Source of the DNA: Synechococcus sp. RCC307
Lineage (GTDB): Bacteria > Cyanobacteriota > Cyanobacteriia > PCC-6307 > Cyanobiaceae
Direction: 5' to 3'
DNA: 64,000 nucleotides
Assembly: GCA_000063525.1 (NCBI GenBank)
Contig: CT978603.1
Coordinates: 1,545,105 to 1,609,104 of the forward strand
A model generated the notes under the pieces. The model made no database searches, had not been told where the DNA came from, and saw only the letters and a program-made list of their open reading frames with translations. Made by a program: the position numbers and the translations under genes. Positions 43,311 to 51,827 of this stretch are shown here, in pieces; position 1 is the first letter of the stretch; every line of letters begins with the position of its first letter.

Positions 43311-44864
43311 CTAACCAGGCTCGCTGTCGACGCCGCGGACAATGCGTGCCAACTCGTTGCGCTCGTCGGTGGTGATGCGGTGGGGCACACCACTGATGAT
43401 CCGCTCGAAGTTGGCAAAGGAATCTTTGATCTCTGGGCCATTGCCCGTGATCACAAATTCTCGGATGGCCTTGTCGTGCCAGGAGCCACGCATCTTGAAC
43501 ACGTTCAGCGCCCGCGACATCTCACCGCGAATCTCCACGTACTGCAGCAGCAGGATCGTGTCGGTGATGGTGGAGATGTGGGAGTCAGTGATCGAGTGGC
43601 TCCCCATGAACTCCTCGGAGGTGTTCGTGAAGAAGCCGGCGATCTCCTCCTGCTTGGCATAACCCGTCACGCCAATCACAAACTGGCGGAAGGCGTTGTG
43701 GCTAACGCCCCGTGCCAAGGCCGAGAGGGAATCGATCGCCATGCGTGATGGCTTGAACTGGCTGATCTCGGTCTTGATGATTTGAAGGTGATCCTCCAAA
43801 CCAGTGGATTCGGGGTAGGCGCAGATGATCTTGAGCAGTCCATCGGACTCCATCTGCTCGAAGTCGATGCCCCAGCTGGTGGCATTGCGCAGCAGCTGCG
43901 AACGGGACTCTTCGTAGGCAAACAGGATGGCCCGCTCTTTGTTGCGGCAAGCGTCCTCCAGGAACTTGCTCACCAACAGCGTCTTGCCGGTGCCCGTCGC
44001 GCCGGTGGCCAGGATGATCGAATCCTTGAAGAAGCCACCGCCGCACATCTCATCGAGCCGCGGCACACCCGAGCTGAGCCGAACATTCGAGGAGCTCTGG
44101 GTCAATTGCATCGCCCCCAGCGGGAAGATGCTGATGCCATGCAAGCCCATGGTGAAGGGGAATTCCCCCTTCATGTGCGTGGTGCCGCGCAGCTTGAGAA
44201 TTTCGCAGGTGCGGCGGCGGCGTTCACCCTCCAGCACGTTGCGCAGGATCACCACGTTGTCGGAGACAAACTCCTCAACCCCGTAGCGAGCGATCGGGCC
44301 GTATTCGTCGATGCGTTCGGTCGTCATCACTGTGGTGACGCCGATCTCCTTGAGCCGAGCAATCAGGCGGAAAATCTCCCGCCGCACCACGGACACCGCG
44401 TCGTACTGCTGAAAGACCGCGGTGATCGAATCAATGGCCACCCGCTTGGCTTTGTACTTACGGATGGCGTAATTGATGCGCTCAATCAGGCCTGAGAGAT
44501 CAAAATTACCGGCAACATCCTGGCCTTCAGGGTCAGGGGAGGCATCAAGAATGAAGAGCTTGTCGTTCTCCACCATCGACTGCAGATCCCAGCCAAAGCT
44601 GGCCGCGTTACGGAGGATATCGAGGGGCGATTCCTCAAAGGTGACAAAAATCCCGGGCTCATCAAAGTGCTGGATTCCGTTGTAGAGGAAATGCAGCGAA
44701 AAGACGGTTTTGCCCGTACCGGAGGTCCCACTGATCAGGGTGGAGCGCCCAATCGGCAGGCCGCCCTTGCAGACGTCATCAAAGCCCTCGATGCCAGTTG
44801 GCAACTTCTGGACCTGCGACAGACGCATCTCAGGGGACGGATCAGGCATCGATGGAGAGGTCAT
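43311..44864 (-). CDS. kaiC: Circadian clock ATPase/kinase KaiC
   Basis: 517 residues. Two RecA-like halves: CI with Walker A GTSGTGKT (46-53) and catalytic Glu pair in VTFEES, and CII with GATGTGKT. The autophosphorylation loop SITDSHISTITDT carries the residues equal to Thr426, Ser431 and Thr432 of S. elongatus KaiC. C-terminal peptide (IRGVPHR..ELARIVRGV-type end) is the KaiA-binding segment. It forms hexamers whose phosphorylation cycle keeps time. Nine bases separate it from kaiB. Confidence 0.98.
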   Translation of the reverse strand: MTSPSMPDPSPEMRLSQVQKLPTGIEGFDDVCKGGLPIGRSTLISGTSGTGKTVFSLHFLYNGIQHFDEPGIFVTFEESPLDILRNAASFGWDLQSMVENDKLFILDASPDPEGQDVAGNFDLSGLIERINYAIRKYKAKRVAIDSITAVFQQYDAVSVVRREIFRLIARLKEIGVTTVMTTERIDEYGPIARYGVEEFVSDNVVILRNVLEGERRRRTCEILKLRGTTHMKGEFPFTMGLHGISIFPLGAMQLTQSSSNVRLSSGVPRLDEMCGGGFFKDSIILATGATGTGKTLLVSKFLEDACRNKERAILFAYEESRSQLLRNATSWGIDFEQMESDGLLKIICAYPESTGLEDHLQIIKTEISQFKPSRMAIDSLSALARGVSHNAFRQFVIGVTGYAKQEEIAGFFTNTSEEFMGSHSITDSHISTITDTILLLQYVEIRGEMSRALNVFKMRGSWHDKAIREFVITGNGPEIKDSFANFERIISGVPHRITTDERNELARIVRGVDSEPG

Positions 44865-44873
44865 AGCCCCAGG

Positions 44874-45206
44874 CTATTCAGAAAAATCGTCAAGGACCTG
44901 AGCATTGGAATCATCACTGAGTTCCTCATACAAAAGATCCAGTCCAATCAGCACCCGCTCACGGTCAGACAGGTCACCAATGATCCGTCGCACCGGAGGC
45001 GGCAGGATCTTGGCCAGGGTGGGTGTAGCCAGAATCTTGTCCTCCTCAGCCAGCTGAGGTTGCTTGAGCACATCGATCACCTTGAGCGCATAGACGCCAA
45101 GGAATTCGGTCTCAAGAATGTTCCGCAGGGTCTTCAGTGCACGCATGGAATTGGGCGTGTTGCCCGCCACGTACAGCTTGAGGATGTAGGTCTTGCGAGG
45201 GCTCAT
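44874..45206 (-). CDS. kaiB: Circadian clock protein KaiB
   Basis: 110 residues, thioredoxin-like, fold-switching Kai[61 protein letters not shown]. The tail ([17 protein letters not shown]) is acidic and a little longer than the 102-residue S. elongatus protein. It binds phosphorylated KaiC and captures KaiA. The start overlaps the kaiA stop by four bases, leaving no intergenic room for a separate kaiBC promoter. Confidence 0.97.
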   Translation of the reverse strand: MSPRKTYILKLYVAGNTPNSMRALKTLRNILETEFLGVYALKVIDVLKQPQLAEEDKILATPTLAKILPPPVRRIIGDLSDRERVLIGLDLLYEELSDDSNAQVLDDFSE

Positions 45207-46084
45207 GAGGGGGACTCCTCCTGTTGGGCAACGGCCGAACCAGCCGATGCGCGAGCACCGGCGCCAACGCTCTCTGGCGGGATCGAGCGCCGATACATCT
45301 CACACAAGTGAGCCATCACATCCAGCAGGGCGAGGCGGTAGTCCTGCAGGAAATCGCTCTTGTGTCCCTCTAGCGCCAGCTGTTTCGACCAACCATCGAT
45401 CAACTTCATATGGATCTCCACCGCACGAGTAATAGCCAAATCACAGAAGAACGCCGTATTCACAAAGCTTTCAATGGCTTGGTTCGCTGCTGGTGGGTCG
45501 CGGAAATAGCTGAGCAGCACGTCGCGGTAGCTGCGCTCGAGCGACGCCAGCAGTTCACTGCGCTCATCAGTTGGAAGGTTGCGCAGGAACAGGCGGGGAT
45601 CGCGCTTGTAGAAGACCCCTAAAAAGCCAATGCGCTCTTCAAGCCGTTGGGAGAGCCGCCACTGATCACTGCCCTGGGGCAACTCAGTCGGTGAGGGGCT
45701 TCGTCCTTTGGCCTGGCTGCGCTCGAGAAAGCGCAACACCGCAGCATCCAGGTTGTAGGGCAGCTGCTCGAGCTGATCAGCCTGCAAATGCACCTCGGCG
45801 TCGTGGTAATCCACCTCGCCGGTGACATCTCCGAGCACCACGGCCGGCAGCAACATGCCTTGGGTTCTCAGCTGATCCAGCCCATGGCGATCAAGGGCTC
45901 CCTGCTCGATCAGCACCCCATCCAGATCTTCCCAACGTTCTTGCAGCGCATCAAATAAAGACTCTGGATTGAGCGGGATCACCTCCAGCCGAAAACGGTC
46001 CGCCTCACGCAACCACTGACGGCAAGACTTCAAGAGCAACTCATTGCGAACCAGGGCGCCGATTACCAGTTCCGTCACCGCCAT
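45203..46084 (-). CDS. kaiA: Circadian clock protein KaiA, full length
   Basis: 293 residues. An N-terminal pseudo-receiver-like domain (about 1-135, [20 protein letters not shown]) is joined by a linker to the C-terminal four-helix KaiA domain (about 175-290, [60 protein letters not shown]). It stimulates KaiC autophosphorylation. Full length means a complete oscillator, unlike Prochlorococcus, which lost kaiA. It is divergent from rplU across a 145-base gap. Confidence 0.94.
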   Translation of the reverse strand: MAVTELVIGALVRNELLLKSCRQWLREADRFRLEVIPLNPESLFDALQERWEDLDGVLIEQGALDRHGLDQLRTQGMLLPAVVLGDVTGEVDYHDAEVHLQADQLEQLPYNLDAAVLRFLERSQAKGRSPSPTELPQGSDQWRLSQRLEERIGFLGVFYKRDPRLFLRNLPTDERSELLASLERSYRDVLLSYFRDPPAANQAIESFVNTAFFCDLAITRAVEIHMKLIDGWSKQLALEGHKSDFLQDYRLALLDVMAHLCEMYRRSIPPESVGAGARASAGSAVAQQEESPS

Positions 46085-46229
46085 CGTTCAGCGCTGGAAC
46101 AGCCTCACGTTGCATCAACAGTCTTGACGGAAGGAAAAGCAACCAGGCAGGATCATTGTTTGTCTTTCGATTGGTGGTGCGCCAGGCCCAAAGACCTGTC
46201 CGGTCTGCCTGACCACGCCAACTGACGCC
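46085..46229. promoter_or_regulatory. kaiA-rplU divergent promoter region
   Basis: Only 145 bases separate the starts of kaiA (minus) and rplU (plus), so promoters for the whole clock operon and the L21-L27 operon must lie here or inside the genes. A TTGACG near 46125 on the plus strand could be a -35 element, but no good -10 is seen at normal spacing. Assignment is by position only. Confidence 0.35.
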
Positions 46230-46640
46230 ATGAGCGAAACCCCCAGCAAGGCCAAGGCCAGCAAGCCCGCAGAGAGCAAGGCCCAGGCCTCTGACTCCAG
46301 CGGCGCAAATCAGTACGCCATCGTTGAAGCGTCCGGCCAGCAGTTTTGGCTGCAGCCCAACCGTTACTACGACTTCGATCGCCTCGAGGGAGAGGTCGGC
46401 GACAAGGTCAGCTTGAAAGAGGTGCTTCTGGTCAGCGGCAAAGCAGGCGCCAGCTTGGGCCAGCCCTACGTCAAAGACGCAGTGGTCAACCTCAAGGTTC
46501 TGGCCCATCGACGCGGCCCTAAGGTGATCGTGTACAAGATGCAGAAGAAGAAAAAGACGCGCCGCAAGAACGGTCACCGTCAGGAATTGACCCGCGTCAT
46601 GGTCGAGTCCATCACGGTTGGCGGTAAGCCGCTGAGCTAA
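46230..46640 (+). CDS. rplU: 50S ribosomal protein L21
   Basis: 136 residues. A Lys/Ala/Ser-rich N-terminal extension (about 1-28, [20 protein letters not shown]) precedes the L21 core beginning [40 protein letters not shown] and the basic end [20 protein letters not shown] are family features. The extension is of the kind seen in picocyanobacteria. rpmA follows 47 bases later, the usual pair. Confidence 0.96.
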
Positions 46641-46687
46641 TCCGGCCCCGAATTGTCTGCACGTCCACTCCGCTTACTCTCCACCTC

Positions 46688-46951
46688 ATGGCTCATAAGA
46701 AAGGCACTGGCTCAACCCGTAACGGCCGCGATTCCAATGCCAAGCGTCTTGGCGTCAAGCGCTATGGCGGTGAAAAAGTGACTGCCGGATCCATTCTCAT
46801 CCGCCAGCGCGGCACCTCGGTTCTCCCTGGCGTGAACGTTGGTCAGGGCAAAGACGACACCCTGTTTGCCCTGGTGGATGGCGTGGTCAACTTTGAAACC
46901 ATTCGCCGCGCCACCCGCGAGCGCAAGCGCGTTTGCGTCACTCCCCTCTGA
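46688..46951 (+). CDS. rpmA: 50S ribosomal protein L27
   Basis: 87 residues. The N-terminus [20 protein letters not shown] reaches the peptidyl-transferase centre, without the Firmicute cleavage extension. [20 protein letters not shown] and [19 protein letters not shown] complete the family pattern. The last 14 bases overlap the convergent DUF2127 gene. Confidence 0.97.
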
Positions 46952-47375
46952 GGCGAGAGCGGCGTAACTGCCCAATCACAATCCAGATGCCCAGCAGCGT
47001 GACACCGGTCAAGGCGAGGTTCACGGTGCTGGGTTCTGTTGTGATCTCATGCAGCTCCAGCGGCAGTGAGGAGAGCAGCACGGCCAGCAGCAGCCATTCG
47101 CCCCAACGCTTCCCCAGCCAGGTGGCAACCGCGGCAATCGCAATCAACACGCCATAGACACTGGTGACCAGTGCGGTCAGCAGCAGGGTCATTTGGCCTT
47201 CTTGCAAGCCGCGTCCCACCACAGCGGCCAGCAGAGCATGGTCGTTATCGGTGCACTCCTGCAGCAATTCCGGCAATTGGTCGTAGCGGTAGCTGCCCAC
47301 CAACGCCAGCACAGCCACGGTGAGCAGCAGCGCGGCCACCACGAGCTTCTTGATGATGATCAACCGCAGCAGCAT
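46938..47375 (-). CDS. DUF2127-like membrane protein
   Basis: 145 residues with four helices: about 8-28 ([19 protein letters not shown]), 62-85 ([20 protein letters not shown]), 93-108 ([18 protein letters not shown]) and 118-136 ([18 protein letters not shown]). The [20 protein letters not shown] stretch is like DUF2127, a family of small inner-membrane proteins with unknown role. It overlaps the upstream methyltransferase gene by one base (TGATG) and rpmA tail to tail. Confidence 0.7.
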
Positions 47376-48124
47376 CAGCGCAGGGTGTAGGTACGAGCCG
47401 TGATCAGGTGCGGGTGAAAGCGCTCCAAGAACAAATCTTGCAGTGTGCTGAAGAAGGCCTTCACTATCTCCGGATCATCGAAGTGGAAGGGATATTCGCC
47501 TTGAAATCCTTTGAAGAAATACCAATTCAGCAGGGCCACCCCAGTTGAGGGGGTGAGGCGCTCAGCAAAGCAACGCAGCTGCGCTGCTGGATCAGCCAGA
47601 TGCTCCAGCACATCCAGGCACACCAAGCTGTCAAAGCGCTGGGGCAACTCTGGTGAATTCAAATCCCGCAAGCAGCTGAGTTTGTGGCCCAAGCCCAGCT
47701 GCTGGGCGCGGTGCTCCACAAAGGCGCGGTTGTGGCCGTTGAGATCCACCATCCAGACCTGCTCCACCTGGGGCAGTTGCGCCGCAGCCAAGGCGTGGGT
47801 GCCAATGCCACCGCCAAAATCCAGGTGCAGTCCATGGGCCATCTCGCCCTGGACGCGCAAGGTGTCGCCGATGTAATCGCGGCTGCTCAAGTGCCAAGCC
47901 GCCAATTCATAGAGGTGGCCGTCACCCACTTCATCTTCGTAAAACTGCTCAGCCTGTTCCGGAGCCAGGGCACCGGGATGGGCGGCTGCCAGCGCTTCAG
48001 TGCTGTGGGGCAGGCGCTCATCAAGTTGCTCAGCGCTGAGCTGCAGAAAGCTGGCCAACTGCTGCCGCAAAGCGAAGCCATCGCGGCCAAACGCCGCAAT
48101 CACTTCAGCCTGCGCAGATGTCAT
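47375..48124 (-). CDS. SAM-dependent methyltransferase
   Basis: 249 residues, starting MTSAQAEVIAAFGRDGFALR. Class I Rossmann core: motif I LHLDFGGGIGTHALAAAQ (about 120-137), acidic motif II (VWMVDLNGHNRAF) and motif IV CLDVLEHLADPAAQLRCF. The C-terminal part LLNWYFFKGFQGEYPFHFDD suggests a specific substrate pocket. The target could be a lipid, quinone or sugar; I cannot tell. ATG 48124 makes a CATG overlap with truB. Confidence 0.8.
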   Translation of the reverse strand: MTSAQAEVIAAFGRDGFALRQQLASFLQLSAEQLDERLPHSTEALAAAHPGALAPEQAEQFYEDEVGDGHLYELAAWHLSSRDYIGDTLRVQGEMAHGLHLDFGGGIGTHALAAAQLPQVEQVWMVDLNGHNRAFVEHRAQQLGLGHKLSCLRDLNSPELPQRFDSLVCLDVLEHLADPAAQLRCFAERLTPSTGVALLNWYFFKGFQGEYPFHFDDPEIVKAFFSTLQDLFLERFHPHLITARTYTLR

Positions 48125-49079
48125 GGACGTTGCCGTTCGTGAGCCTTCAACTTTGGCAAATGGCAGCATCACCCCAGTGATTGCCCTGCCCGCTGTGACC
48201 GGCCCCCTGTGCGGCTTTTTGGTAATCGACAAGCCAGCCGGCTGCACATCCCACGACTGCGTCTCGAGGGCCAGGCGAGTCCTGGGCACCCGCAAGGTGG
48301 GCCATGGCGGGACCCTCGATCCAGCCGTCACCGGCGTGTTGCCCTTGGCAGTGGGGCCTGCAACGCGGCTGCTGCCCTACCTCGATGGCGGCAAGGAATA
48401 CCTCGGCACCATCCAGCTGGGCCTACGCACCAACAGTGACGACCTCAGTGGGGAGGTGCTGGAGCAACAAGACTGGCCGAGCTTGAGCCAAGCAGAGCTC
48501 GACAGGCAGCTGCAGCCCTTCCGCGGCCTGATCCAACAACGGCCGCCAGCGGTGAGTGCGGTGCATGTCGATGGCGAACGGGCCCACACCCGGGCCCGGC
48601 GCGGCGAACAGCTGCTGCTGGCCAGCCGAGCGGTGACGATCGAGCAACTCGCTCTACTGCGCTGGGATCCCAGCACGGGCCAACTGGACATCAAGATGCG
48701 CTGCTCGGCGGGCACCTATGTGCGCTCACTGGCCCGAGACCTGGGCGATCAGCTGGGCTGCGGCGGCGCCTTAGCCCAGCTGCGGCGAACCGCTGCCTTG
48801 GGCTTCACGCTGGAGGCCAGCCTGCCGCTGGAGGCCCTGGGCCCAGAGACCGCGCTTAGCAATCCGCTCACAGCCCTGGCGCACCTGCCTCAGCAACGGC
48901 TCAGTGAGGAGCAGTGGCTGGCTTGGACCCGCGGCCAGCGCTTGCCACTGGAGGGCCCAGAGCAGCCCGAGGAGAGCGCCTTGGTGATGCTGCGGCCCGA
49001 TGGCAGCCTGGCGGGCATGGCCCGCACCCGAAGCGATGGGTTGCTGCAGCCGAAACTGGTTTTTGATGCCGCCGGATGA
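48123..49079 (+). CDS. truB: tRNA pseudouridine(55) synthase
   Basis: Makes pseudouridine 55 in the T arm of tRNA. About 318 residues. CGFLVIDKPAGCTSHDCVSR, then the catalytic Asp in GHGGTLDPAVTGVLPLAVG, KEYLGTIQLGLRTNSDD and RCSAGTYVRSLARDLGDQLG. The start is uncertain: ATG 48123 (overlapping the divergent methyltransferase start) or GTG 48177, which would leave about ten residues before the core. The rplU-rpmA-truB neighbourhood is common in picocyanobacteria. The stop overlaps the next gene by four bases. Confidence 0.93.
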   Translation: MDVAVREPSTLANGSITPVIALPAVTGPLCGFLVIDKPAGCTSHDCVSRARRVLGTRKVGHGGTLDPAVTGVLPLAVGPATRLLPYLDGGKEYLGTIQLGLRTNSDDLSGEVLEQQDWPSLSQAELDRQLQPFRGLIQQRPPAVSAVHVDGERAHTRARRGEQLLLASRAVTIEQLALLRWDPSTGQLDIKMRCSAGTYVRSLARDLGDQLGCGGALAQLRRTAALGFTLEASLPLEALGPETALSNPLTALAHLPQQRLSEEQWLAWTRGQRLPLEGPEQPEESALVMLRPDGSLAGMARTRSDGLLQPKLVFDAAG

Positions 49080-49768
49080 TCACTCAGCCCATGGCCCTTG
49101 GATCCAGGCTGCTGCTGGCGGTGTTGGTGCTGCTGAGCGGCTGTCAGCTGGAAAGCTTCGCTGAGCGCCAGGCGCGGCAACGGGCGGGCTATCTCGGCGA
49201 AGCCGCCAGCAGCCAGGAGCCCTTGGTTTGGACGAGCCGCCGTTCTCCAGATGCTGATGGGGCCATTGCCAGCTTGCTGGCAGCGCACCTCTATGGCGGC
49301 CAAGCCCGCATCAGCGGGGAGCTCACAGCCCAAACACAAGCGATTTTGCAACGCTGCGAGCAAAGTGCTCCCCAACGAACCAGCGGGCTCAACGGCAGCG
49401 CCATCGGCGTGGTGGGCGCCAATCAAGGCAATGGCTGGGATGCTGCGATCGCAGCGAACCACCTGGTGGCAGTCGTTGATCACCGCGCCCCAGGGACCGG
49501 CAACCTGAGCCTGCCGCAAGCGCGCCGCATTGATGTACGCCCTTGGGGAGCGACGACAACAATCCTTGAGGAGCAGGCCCAACGCTTGGGCGTGGTGCTG
49601 CCCAAACCCTTGGCCTGCGCCGCCCTCGGGGCGATCGTGACGCAAACCCAGGGATTGCGGTCCGCCAGCACCACACCCCAGGACCGCCAAAGCGCCTCGC
49701 GGCTAGCGCGCCGCGCCGGCATCCAGCAGGCTCAACTGCTCACCAGCTTTGATCTGCAGGAGCGCTGA
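49076..49768 (+). CDS. Predicted lipoprotein with degenerate DHH/pyrophosphatase domain
   Basis: 230 residues. A lipobox signal peptide (ALGSRLLLAVLVLLSGC, Cys23) implies a lipid-anchored exported protein. The rest follows the family II inorganic pyrophosphatase order: RRSPDADGAIASLLAAHL (57-71) for the PDTDS motif, IGVVGANQGNG for VILVDHNE, LVAVVDHRAPG (130-140) for VIDHH, RPWGATTTIL (155-164) for EPVGSTATIL, and IVTQTQGLRSASTTPQDR for ISDTLLFKSPTTT. Asp59, Asp61, Asp135 and His136 remain, but the first His, the Asp of motif II, the second His of DHH and the Asp of SDT are replaced. It is likely a non-catalytic or altered binding protein. It is coupled to truB by overlap. Homology is judged by eye only. 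Confidence 0.65.
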   Translation: MITQPMALGSRLLLAVLVLLSGCQLESFAERQARQRAGYLGEAASSQEPLVWTSRRSPDADGAIASLLAAHLYGGQARISGELTAQTQAILQRCEQSAPQRTSGLNGSAIGVVGANQGNGWDAAIAANHLVAVVDHRAPGTGNLSLPQARRIDVRPWGATTTILEEQAQRLGVVLPKPLACAALGAIVTQTQGLRSASTTPQDRQSASRLARRAGIQQAQLLTSFDLQER

Positions 49769-49774
49769 ACTGCC

Positions 49775-50536
49775 ATGGCCGGCCACAGCAAATGGTCACA
49801 AATCAAGCGCACCAAAGCCGTTGTGGATGCCAAGCGAGGAGCGGTGTTCACCCGGCTGGGGCGCGAGATCAGCGTGGCAGCCCGGGCTGGCGCCGACCCG
49901 GATGGCAACTTTCAGCTGCGCACCGCCATTAATAAAGCCAAAGCAGCAGGCGTTCCGGCGGCCAATATCGAGCGCGCCATCGCCAAAGGCTGCGGAGCTG
50001 GCGGTGATGGCAGCCAAGCCTTTGAGGAGATCCGCTACGAGGGCTACGGCCCTGGCGGGGTGGCCGTGTTGGTGGAGGTGCTCAGCGACAACCGCAACCG
50101 CACGGCGGCAGAACTGCGGCTGGCCTTCAGCAAAAACGGCGGCAACCTCGGCGAGAGCGGCTGTGTTGGCTTTTTGTTCAGTCACCGCAGCGAGGTGTCG
50201 CTGAATGCAACCAGCGCAGAAGGCATTGATGAAGACGCGCTGCTGGAAGACCTTCTCGAGCTGGAGGCCGACGGCTATGAACTCACCGAAGAAGGAGCCC
50301 TGGTGCATGGTCCCTTCACCGCGCTGGAGATCCTTCAAGACGGCCTGCGCCAGCGGGGCTGGAGCGTGCAGGACTGGGGCCACCAGTGGCATCCGCTCAA
50401 CAGCATCGACCTGCACCAGAGCGATCAAGCTCGCCAGTGCCTGCAGCTGCTGGAGGCCCTCGAGGCTCTCGATGATGTGCGTAGCGTCAGCTGCAATCTG
50501 GGGGAGTTCCCCGAGCTGGAGAACGAGCGTTCTTAG
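49775..50536 (+). CDS. YebC/PmpR family protein
   Basis: 253 residues, starting [20 protein letters not shown], the invariant family N-terminus. [39 protein letters not shown] and [19 protein letters not shown] follow. Members act as transcriptional regulators, and some work in translation to relieve ribosome stalling. It follows the degenerate DHH gene by six bases. Its stop overlaps the convergent hydrolase gene by four bases. Confidence 0.95.
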   Translation: MAGHSKWSQIKRTKAVVDAKRGAVFTRLGREISVAARAGADPDGNFQLRTAINKAKAAGVPAANIERAIAKGCGAGGDGSQAFEEIRYEGYGPGGVAVLVEVLSDNRNRTAAELRLAFSKNGGNLGESGCVGFLFSHRSEVSLNATSAEGIDEDALLEDLLELEADGYELTEEGALVHGPFTALEILQDGLRQRGWSVQDWGHQWHPLNSIDLHQSDQARQCLQLLEALEALDDVRSVSCNLGEFPELENERS

Positions 50537-51171
50537 GGGCTGAGCAAACCGCGGCAGAAGCGATCAGCCGCCGCCACCGCCTGCTGCCAGTTCTGCGCTT
50601 CGCTCACCCCAGAGCTCTTACGCGGCTTGAAGCTGTGGTCCCCATCGGGAAGCCACTGCAGGCTGATGGATGCTGAAAGCTCATAGCCCTCCACTTCATT
50701 CCGGTGGCCAAAGCCATCGCGCTCGCCTTGAAGGATCAAGGTGGGCGTTGTGAGCTCGCGCAGATGCTCGGTGCGCAGCTGATCAGGCTTGCCCAAGGGA
50801 TGAAAGGGATAGCCCAAACAGATCCCGCCCAACACCTGCAGCTCATCAAGCAACAAGCTCGCCACCCGGCCGCCCATCGACTTGCCCCCGATGATCACCG
50901 GGCCCTGGGCTGCCTCCAGCGCCACCTGCTGCCGGAAGACCTCTTGCAATTTCGGCAGGCGATCCGGCGCTGCTTTGCGGCCACTCAATCGCTGCCGGGC
51001 CATATAGGCGAATTCAAAGCGCACCACGCGCCAGCCCTGATCCGCCAAGCCCGAGGCCATGGCCGCCATGAAGGGGCTATCCATCGGCGCTCCAGCGCCG
51101 TGGGCCAACAGCACCGTGGCCGGCGCCGTCTGCGGCCCATCAACCAGCCGGGGGGGTTCGAAATCAGCCAT
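50533..51171 (-). CDS. Alpha/beta hydrolase (Tex30/KANSL3-like)
   Basis: 212 residues. [20 protein letters not shown] is the oxyanion region, the nucleophile Ser is in [15 protein letters not shown] (about residue 98), and the acid and His appear in [20 protein letters not shown] and [17 protein letters not shown]. The pattern fits the small dienelactone-hydrolase-like family with GKSMGGR. Substrate unknown. It is divergent from the PPC-glutaredoxin gene by 39 bases. Confidence 0.85.
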   Translation of the reverse strand: MADFEPPRLVDGPQTAPATVLLAHGAGAPMDSPFMAAMASGLADQGWRVVRFEFAYMARQRLSGRKAAPDRLPKLQEVFRQQVALEAAQGPVIIGGKSMGGRVASLLLDELQVLGGICLGYPFHPLGKPDQLRTEHLRELTTPTLILQGERDGFGHRNEVEGYELSASISLQWLPDGDHSFKPRKSSGVSEAQNWQQAVAAADRFCRGLLSP

Positions 51172-51210
51172 GGCCTGAACGTAATCTCACCGCATCCCTT
51201 GCCGGCCCCC

Positions 51211-51825
51211 ATGCGCACCACGCCAATCAAACTGGCCCCTGGCGATGACCTGCGCCTGCGCCTGGAGCAGCTGGCGCGCGAGGAGCAGGCCTCCGGTTTT
51301 GTGCTGGGTGTGGTGGGCAACCTCTCCAGGGCCGCTTTCCAATGCCCCGGGCCTCCGGAACCCACGGTGATGGAAGGGGATCTGGAAATCATCACCCTCA
51401 ACGGCACGGTGAGCCCCAACGGGGTGCACCTGCACCTGAGCCTCTCGGATGGGGCCTGCCACGTGTGGGGCGGGCACCTGGAGCCCGGCACCTTGGTGCT
51501 CAAGGGAGCCGATGTGTTGGTGGGCTGGAGTGAGAGCGCCAGCCCTGCAGCCGCAGCTTCAGAGGTTGCGCCCAGCCAGCCAGCGCGGGTGGAGGTGGCC
51601 GTGCTGCCCAGCTGCCCCTGGTCGCGCCGTGCCGTGCGGCTGCTGCGCACCCTGCAGATCCCCCATGAGGTGGTCAGCGTGGAAGACGACGACACCGCCA
51701 AGGGCTTCATGGAGCGCAGCGGCATGCGCAGCTTTCCGCAGGTGTTCGTCGATGGCGACGCCATTGGCGGCTACGACGCCCTCAGCGAGTGGCACAGCCA
51801 GGGGCGTTTGGTCTCCCTGCGCTGA
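51211..51825 (+). CDS. PPC (DUF296) domain-glutaredoxin fusion
   Basis: 204 residues with two domains. Residues about 1-108: PPC/DUF296, with SGFVLGVVGNLSRAAFQCPG, ITLNGTVSPNGVHLHLSLSD and VWGGHLEPGTLV. A Ser/Ala/Pro linker (about 108-124) follows. Residues about 125-204: glutaredoxin with the active site PSCPWSRRAVRLL (single Cys135, CPWS), then MRSFPQVFVDGDAIGGYDAL with the cis-Pro and GGY glutathione site. PPC domains occur in plant AT-hook proteins and small bacterial proteins, where their role is unclear. The join suggests redox control of a PPC-bound ligand or partner (inference). The ATG at 51211 excludes a long antisense-like extension. Confidence 0.87.
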   Translation: MRTTPIKLAPGDDLRLRLEQLAREEQASGFVLGVVGNLSRAAFQCPGPPEPTVMEGDLEIITLNGTVSPNGVHLHLSLSDGACHVWGGHLEPGTLVLKGADVLVGWSESASPAAAASEVAPSQPARVEVAVLPSCPWSRRAVRLLRTLQIPHEVVSVEDDDTAKGFMERSGMRSFPQVFVDGDAIGGYDALSEWHSQGRLVSLR

Positions 51826-51827
51826 AC

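Noticed and set aside
50704-51210. Long N-terminal extension of the PPC-glutaredoxin protein
   Set aside because: The open frame upstream is antisense to the alpha/beta hydrolase and has low-complexity Gln/Arg composition. The ATG at 51211 fits the domain start.
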